Positions 24,490 to 50,813 of a DNA stretch of 64,000 nt are shown piece by piece. The position numbers and the translations under genes are program-made. Source of the DNA: Nematostella vectensis (lineage: Eukaryota > Cnidaria > Anthozoa > Actiniaria > Edwardsiidae); assembly GCF_932526225.1 (NCBI RefSeq), contig NC_064039.1, positions 15,146,139 to 15,210,138 on the forward strand. The letters run 5' to 3'. The notes below the pieces were generated by a model. That model made no database searches. It worked only from the letters and a program-made list of their open reading frames with translations, and had not been told where the DNA came from. Each line of letters starts with the position of its first letter. Positions within the stretch are counted from its first letter, which is position 1.

Positions 24490-25208
24490 AATTCATAGAT
24501 CCGACGAGCGCACGAATAACTAATCAAAAAGCAGCAAATAGAAGCCATCGAAGTGCAACCCAAATGTCCCAAAAAAGTCCCACAAATTGTACAACATGTC
24601 GGATGAGGTCTGTGAATCCGCTCGGGTTTATCTAAAATATAGACGTTTATAGGGGTTTTCCTGCGACTTGGGAAATAAAAGTCGGTCACCTAACATGATA
24701 GAAATTGATAAATGCGGTAAATACTGTGTGTTTACGTGCTTCTTTTTGTCAACTTGCAGTGATTTAAGTACGGGGAAAAGTAGAAGAGAATTCCGAATTC
24801 GCCGTTTACGCCTTACGACAGTCTTATTCTTATATGTAATTGAAGTAACCTAGGATAATATCAAACACAAGTTTAATGGTAGGACTTACACTGTTCTTGT
24901 ATGTGGTTTGTTCGCTTTTTATTTTTCGTTTCTTCGCAGAAATTTTACGTGTTTTTATGCAATTTGAGTCCCAACTCTACACTAAAAGTGGCCGGTCAAA
25001 GAAAACAGGACTATCACTTTCTACGCTTACCGGAAGATGCTTATTTTACTTGTCCAGATTCGTAGAAAATATCTCAAACCAATCTTTTTGCCGTCGATTG
25101 CCGACTTTTTGTTGGACATTTGTGGGACCACATGGCTGTTATTGCATTATCTCTATCCTGATTTGCTATTCGTGCGCGCGTGATTGACATGTCGGATCTA
25201 TGAATTAA
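24490..25208. mobile_element. Inverted-repeat element
   Basis: Diverged arms of about 100 bp (24490-24595 and 25103-25208) are reverse complements, sharing AATTCATAGATCCGA / TCGGATCTATGAATT, GCGCACGAATA / TATTCGTGCGC and a GGACATTTG motif. The roughly 0.7-kb unit looks like an old foldback transposon. Confidence 0.55.
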
Positions 25209-28200
25209 AACTGATCCTCTGTGGGGCGGCCACGGGTCGCACGCGCATGTTGCGCACCATCCCCCCCCCCCCCCCCCCCCCTCCGTGTACGCGCGCCTGG
25301 AACCTAAAAAAGATGGTCTGAAAGTCGATTGGCTGACTGCCATTTTCGACCCGACGCCTTATTTAAAATAAGTGTAAACATGAAAACTTACTTTTAGAAC
25401 ATTTCCAGTCTTGAAATGCTTCAAAAATAGGAACCGCCAAGCCACAGCTGAAAATTATAGGGGTTTTTTTTATAAAAAGCGAGTGTAGTTCATGGCGAAA
25501 GATTGGAGAATGTACAAAATAATGAGGGACAGTCATAAGTGTAGAATAAAATCTGGCATAAGTGAGACAATCATTCCAAGAAAACTAGACAGAACTAGAT
25601 AATCATTTTATTTCCAAGATATCACTTATGGCGAGAGCTTTAGTGAGAATTATAATGATCTCACGTTTAAAAAAAACAGTCGACCTTGCTATTAACATAA
25701 AACAGTCATACTTAAAATGTTAATGAGGACAAATAAACCATCGGTTTTATCATATATAACAACATACCAACATATATAATTATATTATTTCACAATGACA
25801 ATTTGTAAATATCTTGTAAAAACAGTACCTCGTACTACAGCTTCCTAGAGGGCTGTGTGATGCACTTGTTCTTTCCAGTAGGGGACTTGCGCTAGGAGAT
25901 CACGGGAATGTTTGGGTGACAAAGTCGCGCACTCTCGTCGTTCTTTGGCGAAACGGGCACGGTCAATTCTGTGTTTATTTTGGTTTGAGTTTGCAGCCTA
26001 AAAGGTCACGTGATCCCCTATTCCAAGAGTGAAAAACATGAAAAACATAGATTTGAGTGGCGATGTATCTTCAATGCAAAGTGCTTTCTTGTGACAGGAG
26101 TCTAGGTACAATCGTACAAGACACGTTTTACGAAAAGAGAGTCGTGGACGCGGGAAGTACGAGCGGTACTAGGAGCAAGACTGTCAGCAAATCACTGTGA
26201 TGGTTTACTTTACACTATTCATATTTGCACACGTGCAAACATTTAAAAATTTGCAACAGGAGGGAGAAGACGATTTTTTTTACCTGACGATGGAAAGTGA
26301 TACACTTTTACTTTGTTATAAAAAAAGGCCAGTTCTATTTTTATAGACCAATATAGCCAAGCAATATTACTTGTTTATCACGTTATAATGGGGTTAGCGC
26401 GTGAATGGCAAATCGATACTTAATTTTATCACGGACACGTATTTCCCTTTAAAAGCTTTGTGTCTTAGGAAGTTGGTTGCGTTGGTTGGTTGTGACTTTT
26501 TATGGAAGTGACCCTGCACTCAAAAAACAACGTGGAAACATCAGTTTGTCAACAAACACAGTTCAGTTACACGGACAAGTAGTCTGTAAAAGGTGAGTAG
26601 CAGTTTCATAATTTACTACGGGAAGCGATCAAAGGCTTTTCTTTCAATAAAAATTGCCTTTGGCTCACAAAAGAGGAGTTAGACACATAATTTTGGCAAC
26701 GCGCTTAGAGATCTAATGGACAGTAATTCATAAAATGAGAGAAAGAAAGATTTTTATGCGGAAATGCCCTTTCTTCTCATAACACAAAGCATATGAGTTT
26801 TAACGAATTTACTACACACTTAGCTTGTCTCACATGGCTTTGTCTTTTTGTTTAGAGTGTCCCTTGCTTACAAATCAACCACCTGCGGACATATATTAAG
26901 AGATGTAAATCTTTTTCTAATTTTTTAGTAACAAGGTAAGATTAAGTGTCTTTAAAGCCCGTGAAAGGAATTTTATGGAAGCAATAGATGAACGTGTATT
27001 CGCAATCTGCGAAATGTATACCAAAAGGTTCAATTCCAACCTCTTATGGCACTGTATGTATCTATTCCTCTTTGTCACAAAGAGGTATCGAAGGGCTATT
27101 ATTTTGACTGCAAATTTGACCCCTATTCGCCTCTATCTATTCTATTTGCACCAGACTCGATAAAACGAACCAAAAAAGATTGCTTCATACTACTTTAAAA
27201 AATATAAATTATGGTTATCACCTAAAAGCCACTTTAAACCGCGAATCATGTCTACAAGGATTTATTTGGATGACTAGTCACTTTTACGCACGCGCAGAAA
27301 GGCACGAAGCAGAATTGAACTACCCAGAAAAGCGCCTTTAGCGTGACTTTGATTTTAATGGAGAAGCAAATTCAATGAATACCGAAGATGAAGTCTCTCT
27401 AGTCAGTTGGAGAGAGCTTGTCGGCCCTTATAAACGGTACGTACATCATCAACATCTACACACACAACAAAAGATAAATCTTTTCTAACTATCAAATTTA
27501 GAAACCAAAGTCATATGTTGTAAGGACGTGTGGAGCAAACCTTCATGGCAAAAGCGACCAACGATTATTTTTTTAGATCACGCTGGGCGTCAATGAAACA
27601 ACAATGTTAACCAAACCTTTTTTGATCACTTTCATATTGATCAACTTGATGAGAACAAAATTCGTTTAAATGAATTTCAAGTCATTTTTTTATTATCAGT
27701 AATTCTTGTGATTCAAAATCGCGTGGGATTCATGCATTTCGAGGACTAAATTGGTAACTAAGACAGAAGCGCGACCTGATTGATCAATGTCTGACGACTC
27801 AGAATACACCTAAGAGGGTATTAATTAAAGCCTTGGTGTATGCTTTAAAACAATTTTACAACTGAACACTTAAACATTATTAAAGGGACTCCGACACAAT
27901 CTTTCAAATGCCCTGGTTTATTCAAAGATACAGCATTAAAGAGACGGAAGAAAGCCTAAAAAAATAAGCCTAATATCTTTATGTTTTTTTTGGTAATCCT
28001 CTTGACATGAAAACAAATACCATGCGCAAACTAGATGCGCATCAACTGGAAGAAGGCCAATCAGGCCGCCATTTTACGCTCCCGCCCAATACCGAGTCAT
28101 TTAAAGAATTCATTTCCATCGGCTTATTCAAACAAGAAACTGAGAAACGTTTAATCATAAGAACTTTAGTAAATTATCAGACTTTAATCGTTGATTGTTA

Positions 28201-28271
28201 TTTTGAAGTCTTTTCAAAATTGTTGTAGTGTTTTCAATTATAAACAATAACAAGGGAGGGGTTTGTATCAC

Positions 28272-28499
28272 CGCTTAATGTAACAACTGCCGCTTAATGT
28301 AACAAAAATCGCCGCTTAATGTAACACTAACGCTTAATGTAACAAAAACCGCCGCTTAATGTAACACTAACGCTTAATGTAACAACAAATCAACGTTTAA
28401 TGTAATAAAACAGTTAACGCTTAATGTAACAAATTTTCAACGCTTAATGTAATAACGGACTTAACGCTTAATGTAAGAAGACTCGACGCTTAATGTAAT
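28272..28499 (+). repeat. Array of CGCTTAATGTAA motifs
   Basis: Eleven copies start at 28272, 28291, 28313, 28331, 28353, 28371, 28394 (variant CGTTTAATG), 28418, 28441, 28465 and 28488. Starts are spaced 18-24 bp. The 12-bp core is conserved while the intervening bases vary, so it is either a degenerate 22-bp minisatellite or a homotypic cluster of protein-binding sites. Confidence 0.85.
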
Positions 28500-29570
28500 A
28501 ACCATGAATTTGGATATAGAACAATTCGCAAGATAACCCAACTTAGGGAAAAGTCGTCTTATGGGGGTTAAAAGGGGGGTTATTTAGCGTTGCATCATCA
28601 ATGATGTCATCACAAATACGAATATCAATATATTGAGCTACGGGAGTTGTGGCACGACCAAACTTAGGACAAGTTGTCTTGAGTTGTCTTGAAGTTCTTC
28701 TTGTAAGATTTCCTCTTAAATTGAAAATGAATAACGTGATTGAGGTGTCTTAAAAGGCCTTTCCTTTTGATCATCTCTAAAAATAATGCTCAATACACAG
28801 CACAATAAACGCTTCCAGCATTAAAAAAAAATCAAGACCTTTTTTTCTGGGATATTTATCTCAGGAATAATGGAATAAAAGTATGGTTACGAAAGGTAAA
28901 GTAAAAGAATTCACTAATTTTTCTGTTGCAATGACGACGGTAGACAACACAGCCAACTTTTCGCCTTTTAAAGATCTCTAAAGGGAAGAGTTTAGAGTCG
29001 AATACTTTGTTCAAACTAATTTTAAGCTTATCCTGATTTGTAAATTTCACCATGTACAGGCAGAAAATACCTATTAATTATTATTAATTGGTAGAATTTT
29101 CGTAGCATTTGGTTAATCCATAAGGTGGGAGCGGTGACCATGGTTTTCATGGTTAAAAAAATATATTCCTTTTCCTTTTGACAGACACACTCACTTGAAA
29201 AGTTTCATACATTTATGTCCAAACCCTAAGATACACTATTTTACTTTATTTTGTCGTATAATCCTAAGGGCCATGCCTTAGCTCTCCTGAGTAATGAATC
29301 AACTACATCACCATCGGCTAACATTTTTTGACATGTACCAGCATAGGGTATACTTGATAATCGCTTTTCGGTCAGCGATATAAAAATGATGGCAAGAGCT
29401 TTCTGGTCCAGTTTCTAGAAGAAGTGATCCATTTTAGTGGAATGTTGAATCTCTGATCGCTAACACTGCTTATTATTAATTATTTAGTCCTGGCTTGTAG
29501 GCGTCAACGCAAAATCGCAAAAATTACTAATCTAAACTGCATAATTATTAAAGTATGGCAGGCCCGTACC

Positions 29571-29850
29571 CAGGGGGGGCAGGGGGTGCGAAAGCACCTT
29601 CCCCCCCCCCCCCCACACACACACACACAACGGCCGAAGGTCCACTTGCGGTTCTCAACGTGCTATTTGCAGACAAAACTATAAAACATAAGCTAAATCA
29701 CTCTGGTATGTAGCCAGATCTGACAATAATCGTCCCGTGGAGATACTGCAAAGGGATTAAAATCCCTCTTTGTTCTTTCGGGGGTGGTCGGATCCCCCAC
29801 CCCCCCCCCCCCCCCCCCCCCCACCCCAAGAAAAAACCTGGGTACAGGCC
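29571..29850. mobile_element. GGCCCGTACCCAGG-ended element, copy 1
   Basis: It starts GGCCCGTACCCAGG and ends CCTGGGTACAGGCC, and contains long C runs, a CA repeat and GCAGACAAAACTATAAAACA. An inverted sister copy lies at 30420. It is a MITE-like TIR element; the C tracts sit just inside the ends. Confidence 0.65.
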
Positions 29851-30419
29851 TGTATGGTGAGACCCCTTTTAAGATAACGGACACTTTGGAACTTTTGGAA
29901 AGTAGGGTGGGGTCCAGAGTAGTAATAATTCACTGATGAGTGATCAGAAAATGGTTCAAATCGACACCCTTTGCTTTGTAACAGGTTTATAGATCCATCT
30001 AGAAACGTTTTCTATCCAAAAAACAAGATTAACAGTCTTCTCGACTGCCAACGAACTCGTAACACAACATGTACGGGCCACCCATGGAATATTATTTCTT
30101 ATTTATGAATTTTGGGGTACACCAATTTGTAATCGTTGTTTAGTTAGAATTCACGGTACATCTCGAGGTTTAAAGCATTGTGTTTCCAGGAAGATTATGT
30201 TTATGCATTAATTTCAAGTTGCCAACATTTGAAAAGTTTTTTATTTATGACGAGAAATTTCAAGCCAGGTGTTTGGTAAAGATGAAGAAACAGGTAAAAA
30301 TTACAGTGCTTGTGAAAGGCGGGCCCTTAAAAAAGTGTCCGTGATGGAAGTAAAGGTTAGGGTGTTTAACAGGCAGGAAAATAGAAACTTTGAACAGTGT
30401 CCGTTAAATAGGGTTAACA

Positions 30420-30778
30420 GGCCCGTACACAGGATGTTTCTTGGGGGGCGCGAAATCGGATAAAGTGGACCTAATTTTTCCGGGGGGGGGGGAGGGGAGG
30501 GAGTGAATTCTCTGATAAAAATCTGACCACCGCCGAGAAGAAAAAAGGATTTTAATGCCTTTGTAGTATCTCTACGGGACGTTGTTGTCGGATTTGGATA
30601 CAAGAGAGTCTGACTTATGGATGAAATACCGGAGTGACCTAGCTTATGTTTTATAGTTTTGTCTACAAATAGTACGTCTATTGAGAACTGGAAGTGGACT
30701 TTCTGCCGTTGTGGGGGGGAGGGGGGGTGCCCCCTGCACCCCCTGCACCCCCCCCCCCCCCCCCCCTGGGTACGGGCC
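30420..30778. mobile_element. GGCCCGTACCCAGG-ended element, copy 2
   Basis: It starts GGCCCGTACACAGGA and ends CCTGGGTACGGGCC. The inner sequence is in the opposite orientation to copy 1 (TTATGTTTTATAGTTTTGTC), with G and C runs near both ends. Confidence 0.65.
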
Positions 30779-32646
30779 ATGGTTAGAGGTCCGTCATTGG
30801 ATGGTTGGAGGTTTACTAAAGTTTAGTATATGGTAGATTCGCCTCGTGCAGTATTAAAACTTTCTCGTCCATTGTACGCTAAGCGCGTACTGTATGTAAA
30901 CAAAACAATAATTGTAGTCTCAAGCTCTCCTTTCCAAGGAGCAATAGCCTGAGGTAAGCATCTGACCAGCTATCGACAGAATGCATTGATTCCCATACAT
31001 TAAGATCATCAGGCTCCCCTACCGCACTCACAATGCAGAATTAATGAAGTTCAGATATGCGCTCTGTAATGCTGCGCTGCCGGCTCAGTATCAGATATAC
31101 CGCGCGCACTAAATACACCCATATTAACATGCTCTCATTTCGGCTTATTTGTAATAAAATAAAAATAATAAAATGAAAGACGGCTAGCCTTCTACACCCC
31201 GTTAGAACGCAGATATTTCTAATCGGGACGCTTGCGCGCAGAGTTAATGCATATACAGCCTTTTACTCATTTATCTTATTTTATTATCTTGTCTCGCCAA
31301 TATTACAATCATACCCCCAGGCTCCACGCAAAAGTACGAGATGTGTCGCGACATTCATTCACATGCACTACACCGGGACATTTATCTTTTGAGAAACATG
31401 AGCCCTCAATGACTAAAAATGGTACGCGCTGGAATTTTTTTTTCACGTAAAATTCCATCTGTCTGTGTAGATATAGCGTGGTTGGTAAGAAGTCTCGCCA
31501 GAAGAACTAACATACCCCGAGGCCCATCACAAAACGAAAAGTCTCTTCACATTCACTCACATGCCTCGCCCGATCAAATTTATCTTTAACATAAATTCCA
31601 AGATCTATAACCTTGGGAAAGAGAGCGATATGGAACGTTCATAAGCTCACCTCTTTTATTTCCCGTCGTATCCGTATAATTGCTGGAGGGAGGGGATTAG
31701 GAGAGCATTTCGGATACAACACTAGCCTCGGGGCTTGATGACCTCAAGTCGCATTCTGAGAGGTTTTGGGACGAGGCAGGTATTTTTGCCTGATGATAAC
31801 CTGTGGGTTTATCTATGACTAGCACAGTTTAACCAGCCGACGCGACTTTAAGGTAAAGTTATTCTCCCAATTATCGCCATCTTTTTCTGCCAAATCTTTA
31901 AATCATAGCTTTTCAAAGAGCTAGCGAGCCAATGGCGGTCAACCGTAAATATTTTCCCATTTTTTTCATCTATTTAGATCCAAAATACACGCAAAAATAC
32001 ATTATGATAGTTATGCTTTTGTTGTTACACTTTGGAAAACTGTAGTACTATACATTCAAAACCAATATTTTTTTCACACTAGATTTTATTCGCCTTTTGT
32101 TGACACACATGCTTATGCGCCAACACATTGCTTTGCGAAGGAGTGAAGGGGGCGGAGAATAAGTCAAGTGTTTCAAATACTTATGCTATTTATTTGATCG
32201 CTGTTACTTGGGTGAGCATTTACGAAACCATGATATCGATTTGCGAGGCCAGGATAGAATACCGAGATTTACATAGCAGCAGGGCAGTAAAGAGAAGACA
32301 AAAGGGTGGCTTAGAGGGGGGGTGTAAGGAAATAAATCAACGCAGTTTGTCAAGTTTTGTGTTGAAATCCAAAACGTCAAGGAGATAACTCAGCGCAATT
32401 CTGCGTTCGACTTGTATACTCGACATAAAGCTTGAGCCCTGTGTTGACTGAGTTAACTGTTTCTACCAGCGCCTACACACACAAACCTCTAGTCTTAATA
32501 CAGCTTGTCTACACTCTTTCAAGTTATACAACAAGGGGGAGGTGTCAAACGATAACGAGTTTCAAACACTTATCAGTGGATCTCGGATAACCAGAACTCG
32601 GATAATGAGAACTCGTTATTCTGGATTGTTAGGCTAAGCGCGGACC

Positions 32647-33015
32647 CGCGGGCGCGCGGGATAGCAAGAGTAAGGGGAGGGTCCCTACCCCGAGAGACCG
32701 CGGGCGCGCGAGATAGCAAGAATAAGCGGAGGGTCCCTACCCCGAGAGACCGCGGGCGCGCGAGATAGCAAGAATAAGCGGAGGGTCCCTACCCCGAGGG
32801 ACCGCGGGCGCGCGGGATAGCAAGAATAAGGGGAGGGTCCCTACCCCGAGGGACCGCGGGCGCGCGGGATAGCAAGAATAAGCGAAGGGTCCCTACCCCG
32901 GGGGACCGCGGGCGCGCGGGATAGCAAGAATAAGGTGAGGGTCCCTACCTCGAGGGACCGCGGGCGCGCGGGATAGCAAGAATAAGGGGAGGGTCCCTAT
33001 CCCGAGGGTCCGCGG
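32647..33015. repeat. CpG-rich 52-bp satellite
   Basis: Seven copies at an exact 52-bp period (starts 32647, 32699, 32751, 32803, 32855, 32907, 32959). Each has CGCGGGCGCGCG, GATAGCAAGAATAAG and GGGTCCCTACCCCGAG. It is an isolated GC-rich island in AT-rich DNA about 2 kb before gene B exon 1. Confidence 0.92.
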
Positions 33016-34960
33016 GCAGTTTCAAGCTGGCGCCAGGCCGATGGATCAAGTTTTTGGCAAGACCATGCACCGCCTGCAAGCAGGATACCAAGAAGACGGC
33101 TAAAATGCGGACAAAATCATTTCTTTAAACAAAGACGCCCCGCTAATTTAAAGGTCCGATTACACTTGCTTCTCTATTTTACCAGACCCTCGAAGATGTA
33201 GCGAGCGATACCTGAGCTTCTAATAAATCAACACGTTCTCGTCGTCTCTCTTTGCGCAAAGGGAACCCGACTACGAAAACAAGTGATCTATTACAGCACG
33301 AGGTGGCATGGGAAGCTTGACGTTGATAGACGATCGCCATTAGTTGGATGGAATATAATACATGCCTCAAATTATTTGTGTGGGAATATGAGAGATCAAT
33401 GAACAGATAGTTTACCAGATTTCTTGCGTAAATTGTCAGTAGATAGAACCCCCTGTTGAGCGAACGCATAACCTAAAATCATTAACTCTGAAATACTCCC
33501 ACAAATAGATCAATCTTGGGATAGTTGTTCGTCGGTGAGGGCAGAACTGCTTTTGGTTGCAATAGTTATCGATACATGGAAGATAAGATCCTCAAATTCC
33601 ACTTTCGACATTCATAATTCGAAACATGCATCCCAAAATGCCAGCGTAATTATGAGGTGACAAGGATACCCGTCAATACTAAACTGTCTGTCTTGACTTG
33701 GCTAGGTCGATATCGCTGGCTCCAGGGAGAACAGCTCTGAGCGGCGACAGCTCTGCGCGGCCTGTACTGCGACGCACGAGAAGAACTAAGCACAACAGGT
33801 AAGGAGAGATGCGGTGCATTGCGGTAGGGGGGCGCTAGTGGCTCTGCCGAGTCCAAAATCATTCACTCGCTACTGATGCAAAACGCTCACTTCCTGATCG
33901 AGGCTTGAGCGCTGGATGTAAACAGCATATGTCCTCTCGAACCGACCAATTGTGATCCGAGATATAAGCACATCTGAGTCGTTTAGCCGCTATCTTCTTG
34001 ATACTGACCACATGCACGTAGAAGAAAAACGAGTTTTAGGGATTTATCGGGTTGATACGATCACAATCCGGCCTTGATCACCATGACGTGAAATACTTGA
34101 CTCACAGTCCCGAGTTTAGACGGTGCGTCATGTCAGGGGTGCAATTAAAATAGTCGAGATCACAATTTGGCCAAATCAAATAAACCCTTAAATATTTCCT
34201 ACCCTCTTGTGGTTAGTGATTGTCAGGTGAATAATCAGACGAGGTCGCACGTTCGCTTAGATACTCAACATGAAATTCATGGAATTGGTGTGAAAGATAT
34301 TGCTCTAAATCACACCTACGTTCCGCTCTCTTGGACCACAGGAATGTGTTTTGAGCAGCGAGAACCCCTCTAAATGTAATCGCAGTGTTCTCCCAATGAA
34401 TAGGTGTAATTAGCCATTGGATGAAGTGATCGCGCAAACCCCCAGAGTACCCAACACTGGCTGGCCGGAAACCAGAATGTACTTAGAATCTTTTGTATTT
34501 CAAATGATTGATTGAGGCGTGTCATTGAAGCATCAACTCGTCCAGAACTAACACACCAGAGCATACCAATGCGTACTAGTGCGCAGGGCCAATTACGGGA
34601 CATGTTTGTTATACTAGAAGTGTAATCTCCCATACTGACACTACAGAGGGAGGCGGACGGTTCTCTTGCTAAACCACAGGGCTATAACGCATCATTACGG
34701 ACCGGCTAGTAACGCATAGTGATTTAAGTGAACCTTGGATTCCGTAAATTATCGAATTGGCTTGTGTTCAACGCAGAATAATTATGGCCCACGGGGCAGA
34801 CTACGAGTCTGCTATTGACTGAGAAGCGAGTAACTCGGGGCCCCTGGGCGAAGATAACGTTAAAGGATTGTTCTCCTCTCCGCTTGTTTCAGGCAGTTGG
34901 GATTCAATGTGTATGGATGACTGTCATGCAAGTTGTTAAGCGACACATGGACTTATCGCA

Positions 34961-48756
<13,796 letters not shown>

Positions 48757-49508
48757 TCGATGGTCTTTTTACAACCAGATATCTTCCTGGACACCTTTCC
48801 TGGTCAGCACTTCCTATCAAGCTAAGTGATCCCAACAAAAACATACGAAAACCCTGGTTGGAGACATGAATCTGCAGTCCTTGGTGAAATTGCACTAACG
48901 ACAAAAGACATAAAGACATAAGGGGTATCAACATCAAGCGATATTAGTGCCTGGATATCCACAATTATGGGACGACGAGTGGAAGCAAACGGAACATTTG
49001 GACGATGTTGCAATGTGGACACTTTTGCAAGCACAAGTTGAAATGAACCCGCTTTATCCACAATGAAAGTACACGGATGTGACAATTCAAGCTCCCGGAA
49101 CACGTACAAATATGCGCATTGTTGTCATGTTTAACTTGCTAGCAGAGAGTTACCAGAAACGCGGAAAATGGAATACGAATCATCAGAAAGATGTGCAAAT
49201 ATGATCTCTAAGCCTCCTAACCGCCAGACGGGTCAATAATAGATCGTTACTAAGCGACTTAGATCAACGGATAGACACCAGACGATGACATACGACAAAG
49301 TGAAAGCCAGTGTGTAGAACTATCGGAGTATGAATCCTGAGCACTGAGCGGAGCACTCCGTGCCGCGTGGCTCCGCCTTTGAAAAAAAAAAGTATTTAAA
49401 ATCAGAAACTAAAACAGTAATCTCAACCAAATCATGTACAAACCGAGGGGAAAGGTCTCTCACCGCCTACAAAATTATGAACGATTCTTATTTTTTTTCT
49501 TTGCAAAG

Positions 49509-49514
49509 AATAAA
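49509..49514 (+). promoter_or_regulatory. AATAAA poly(A) signal of gene B
   Basis: The first canonical AATAAA I see after the gene B stop, about 750 nt downstream. Confidence 0.5.
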
Positions 49515-50582
49515 TAAGATTTGAATTAGCAAGCAAACATATATCAAAAGTTGAAACTTCCATTCATAGAGGAGATCGACAGATAATTGAGATGAGAAAA
49601 CACAGTCAATAATATGTAAAAATCTTGTATAATTAATTGAAATATAATTAGCTAGTTCTTTAGGCTGGTTCTTACACGGCTCTCCCATTTGCACGGACGG
49701 TCGATATAGTGTGGTCGGTAACACAAACAGTTACACGGAAACTGACGGTTTTCTCTCGCATCTGGTCACTATATACAGGTCCCATTCGCATGGGCCCAAA
49801 GGACCCTAGAAAATATTCTTTTTTGGCATTTAACAAAACGTGATTATCGATATTAAAAACGTCGACCCGATAAAAATGCCCCAACTTATATGCAAACGGT
49901 TGAACCCAAACGTTGATCGAAAAAAATGGCAAAAATTAAACGACAGCAGCAAAAAGTAACATTTTTCTTGTATAAAGTATTACCAAAAATATACAGAATT
50001 GCAGTGGTTATGTAGATTTTTAAAATAGATAAATATTCAATGCCAGTGCCTTAAGCGAGGAGCAAGAAAGCTCCCAAAAAGCTAACTTTTGTTTCAGACC
50101 CTTCAACTCTTACTTTTGGCACCGCAGTGGCGGTAAACTCTAGATTAAGACAAGTGGTTAGGGATCTGAAACAAGAGTACATGGAATGGCCCTTACGTTG
50201 AATAAGAGAGTTTGTAAATATAGTGTTTATTACAGAAAACAAAATAAAATATTTTGAAAAATAAAATCGTATGACTTCGCTCGCGCTTGATACATGGATT
50301 CACCAATACATATGATAAAATAGTAGGTGATGATTACCCTAAGAGGAGACCAAAAGGATAGCTCACCTCCCCACCCCCCCCCCCCCCCCCCCACCCCCGA
50401 ACATTACCCTAGCTACGCTCCAAGCCTTATCGCAGGTAGAGGAACTACATCCTGCATACGACTATTTGTAGACTGCGTAGCGACTCAAGGGAGAGGGACG
50501 GGGAGAGAAGGGGCAAGAGAAGAAAAAGCGAGCGCACGCTAGACTATTTTAAATAAGGTTGCACTTGGAGAATCTATGCGTC

Positions 50583-50813
50583 ATTAGCCTGCGTAGCTAG
50601 CGAAAGAACTTTTGTGGCAGCCTAGTCCCAGGCGTTCTTATCGGGTTTCCTGTGGATGGTGAGAGGAAACCATCTCCCAGCTCGTCCCAGCCCCCAGGCT
50701 ACCTCACGGTTTATCTCTGAGCACAGGAAACCCGGTAAGAAGGCCTGGGACTAGGCTGGTTTTGTGGCATTTTGCGCTTGAAACCCACAGAAACGCTTGC
50801 TACGCAGGCTAAT
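50583..50813. mobile_element. Foldback MITE with target duplication
   Basis: The outer ends TTAGCCTGCGTAGC / GCTACGCAGGCTAA and inner arms CCTAGTCCCAGGCGTTCTTA / TAAGAAGGCCTGGGACTAGG are inverted copies. TGCGTCA flanks both sides, a likely 7-bp target duplication. Confidence 0.8.

Larger units (their letters stand above)
14530..34960. other. 20-kb interval between genes A and B without intact gene
   Basis: Apart from the relic FGFR 5' end and the repeats listed separately, I see no supported gene. An inverted pair of CGCGAAAATAAAGTG-type ends sits near 18630-18790. Poly-C/G tracts occur at about 22217 and 25261. A 3' end for gene A is not obvious; the first AATAAA (15078-15083) lies inside a transposon. 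Long frames inside the 33-bp satellite are explained by the repeat. Confidence 0.55.

Noticed and set aside
25074-25343. Minus-strand frame with a Gly run
   Set aside because: The glycine run is a translated poly-C tract and the rest overlaps an inverted-repeat element.
28272-28499. CRISPR-like array
   Set aside because: Intervals between the 12-bp cores are only about 6-12 bp and are degenerate, no cas genes are present, and the window is eukaryotic.
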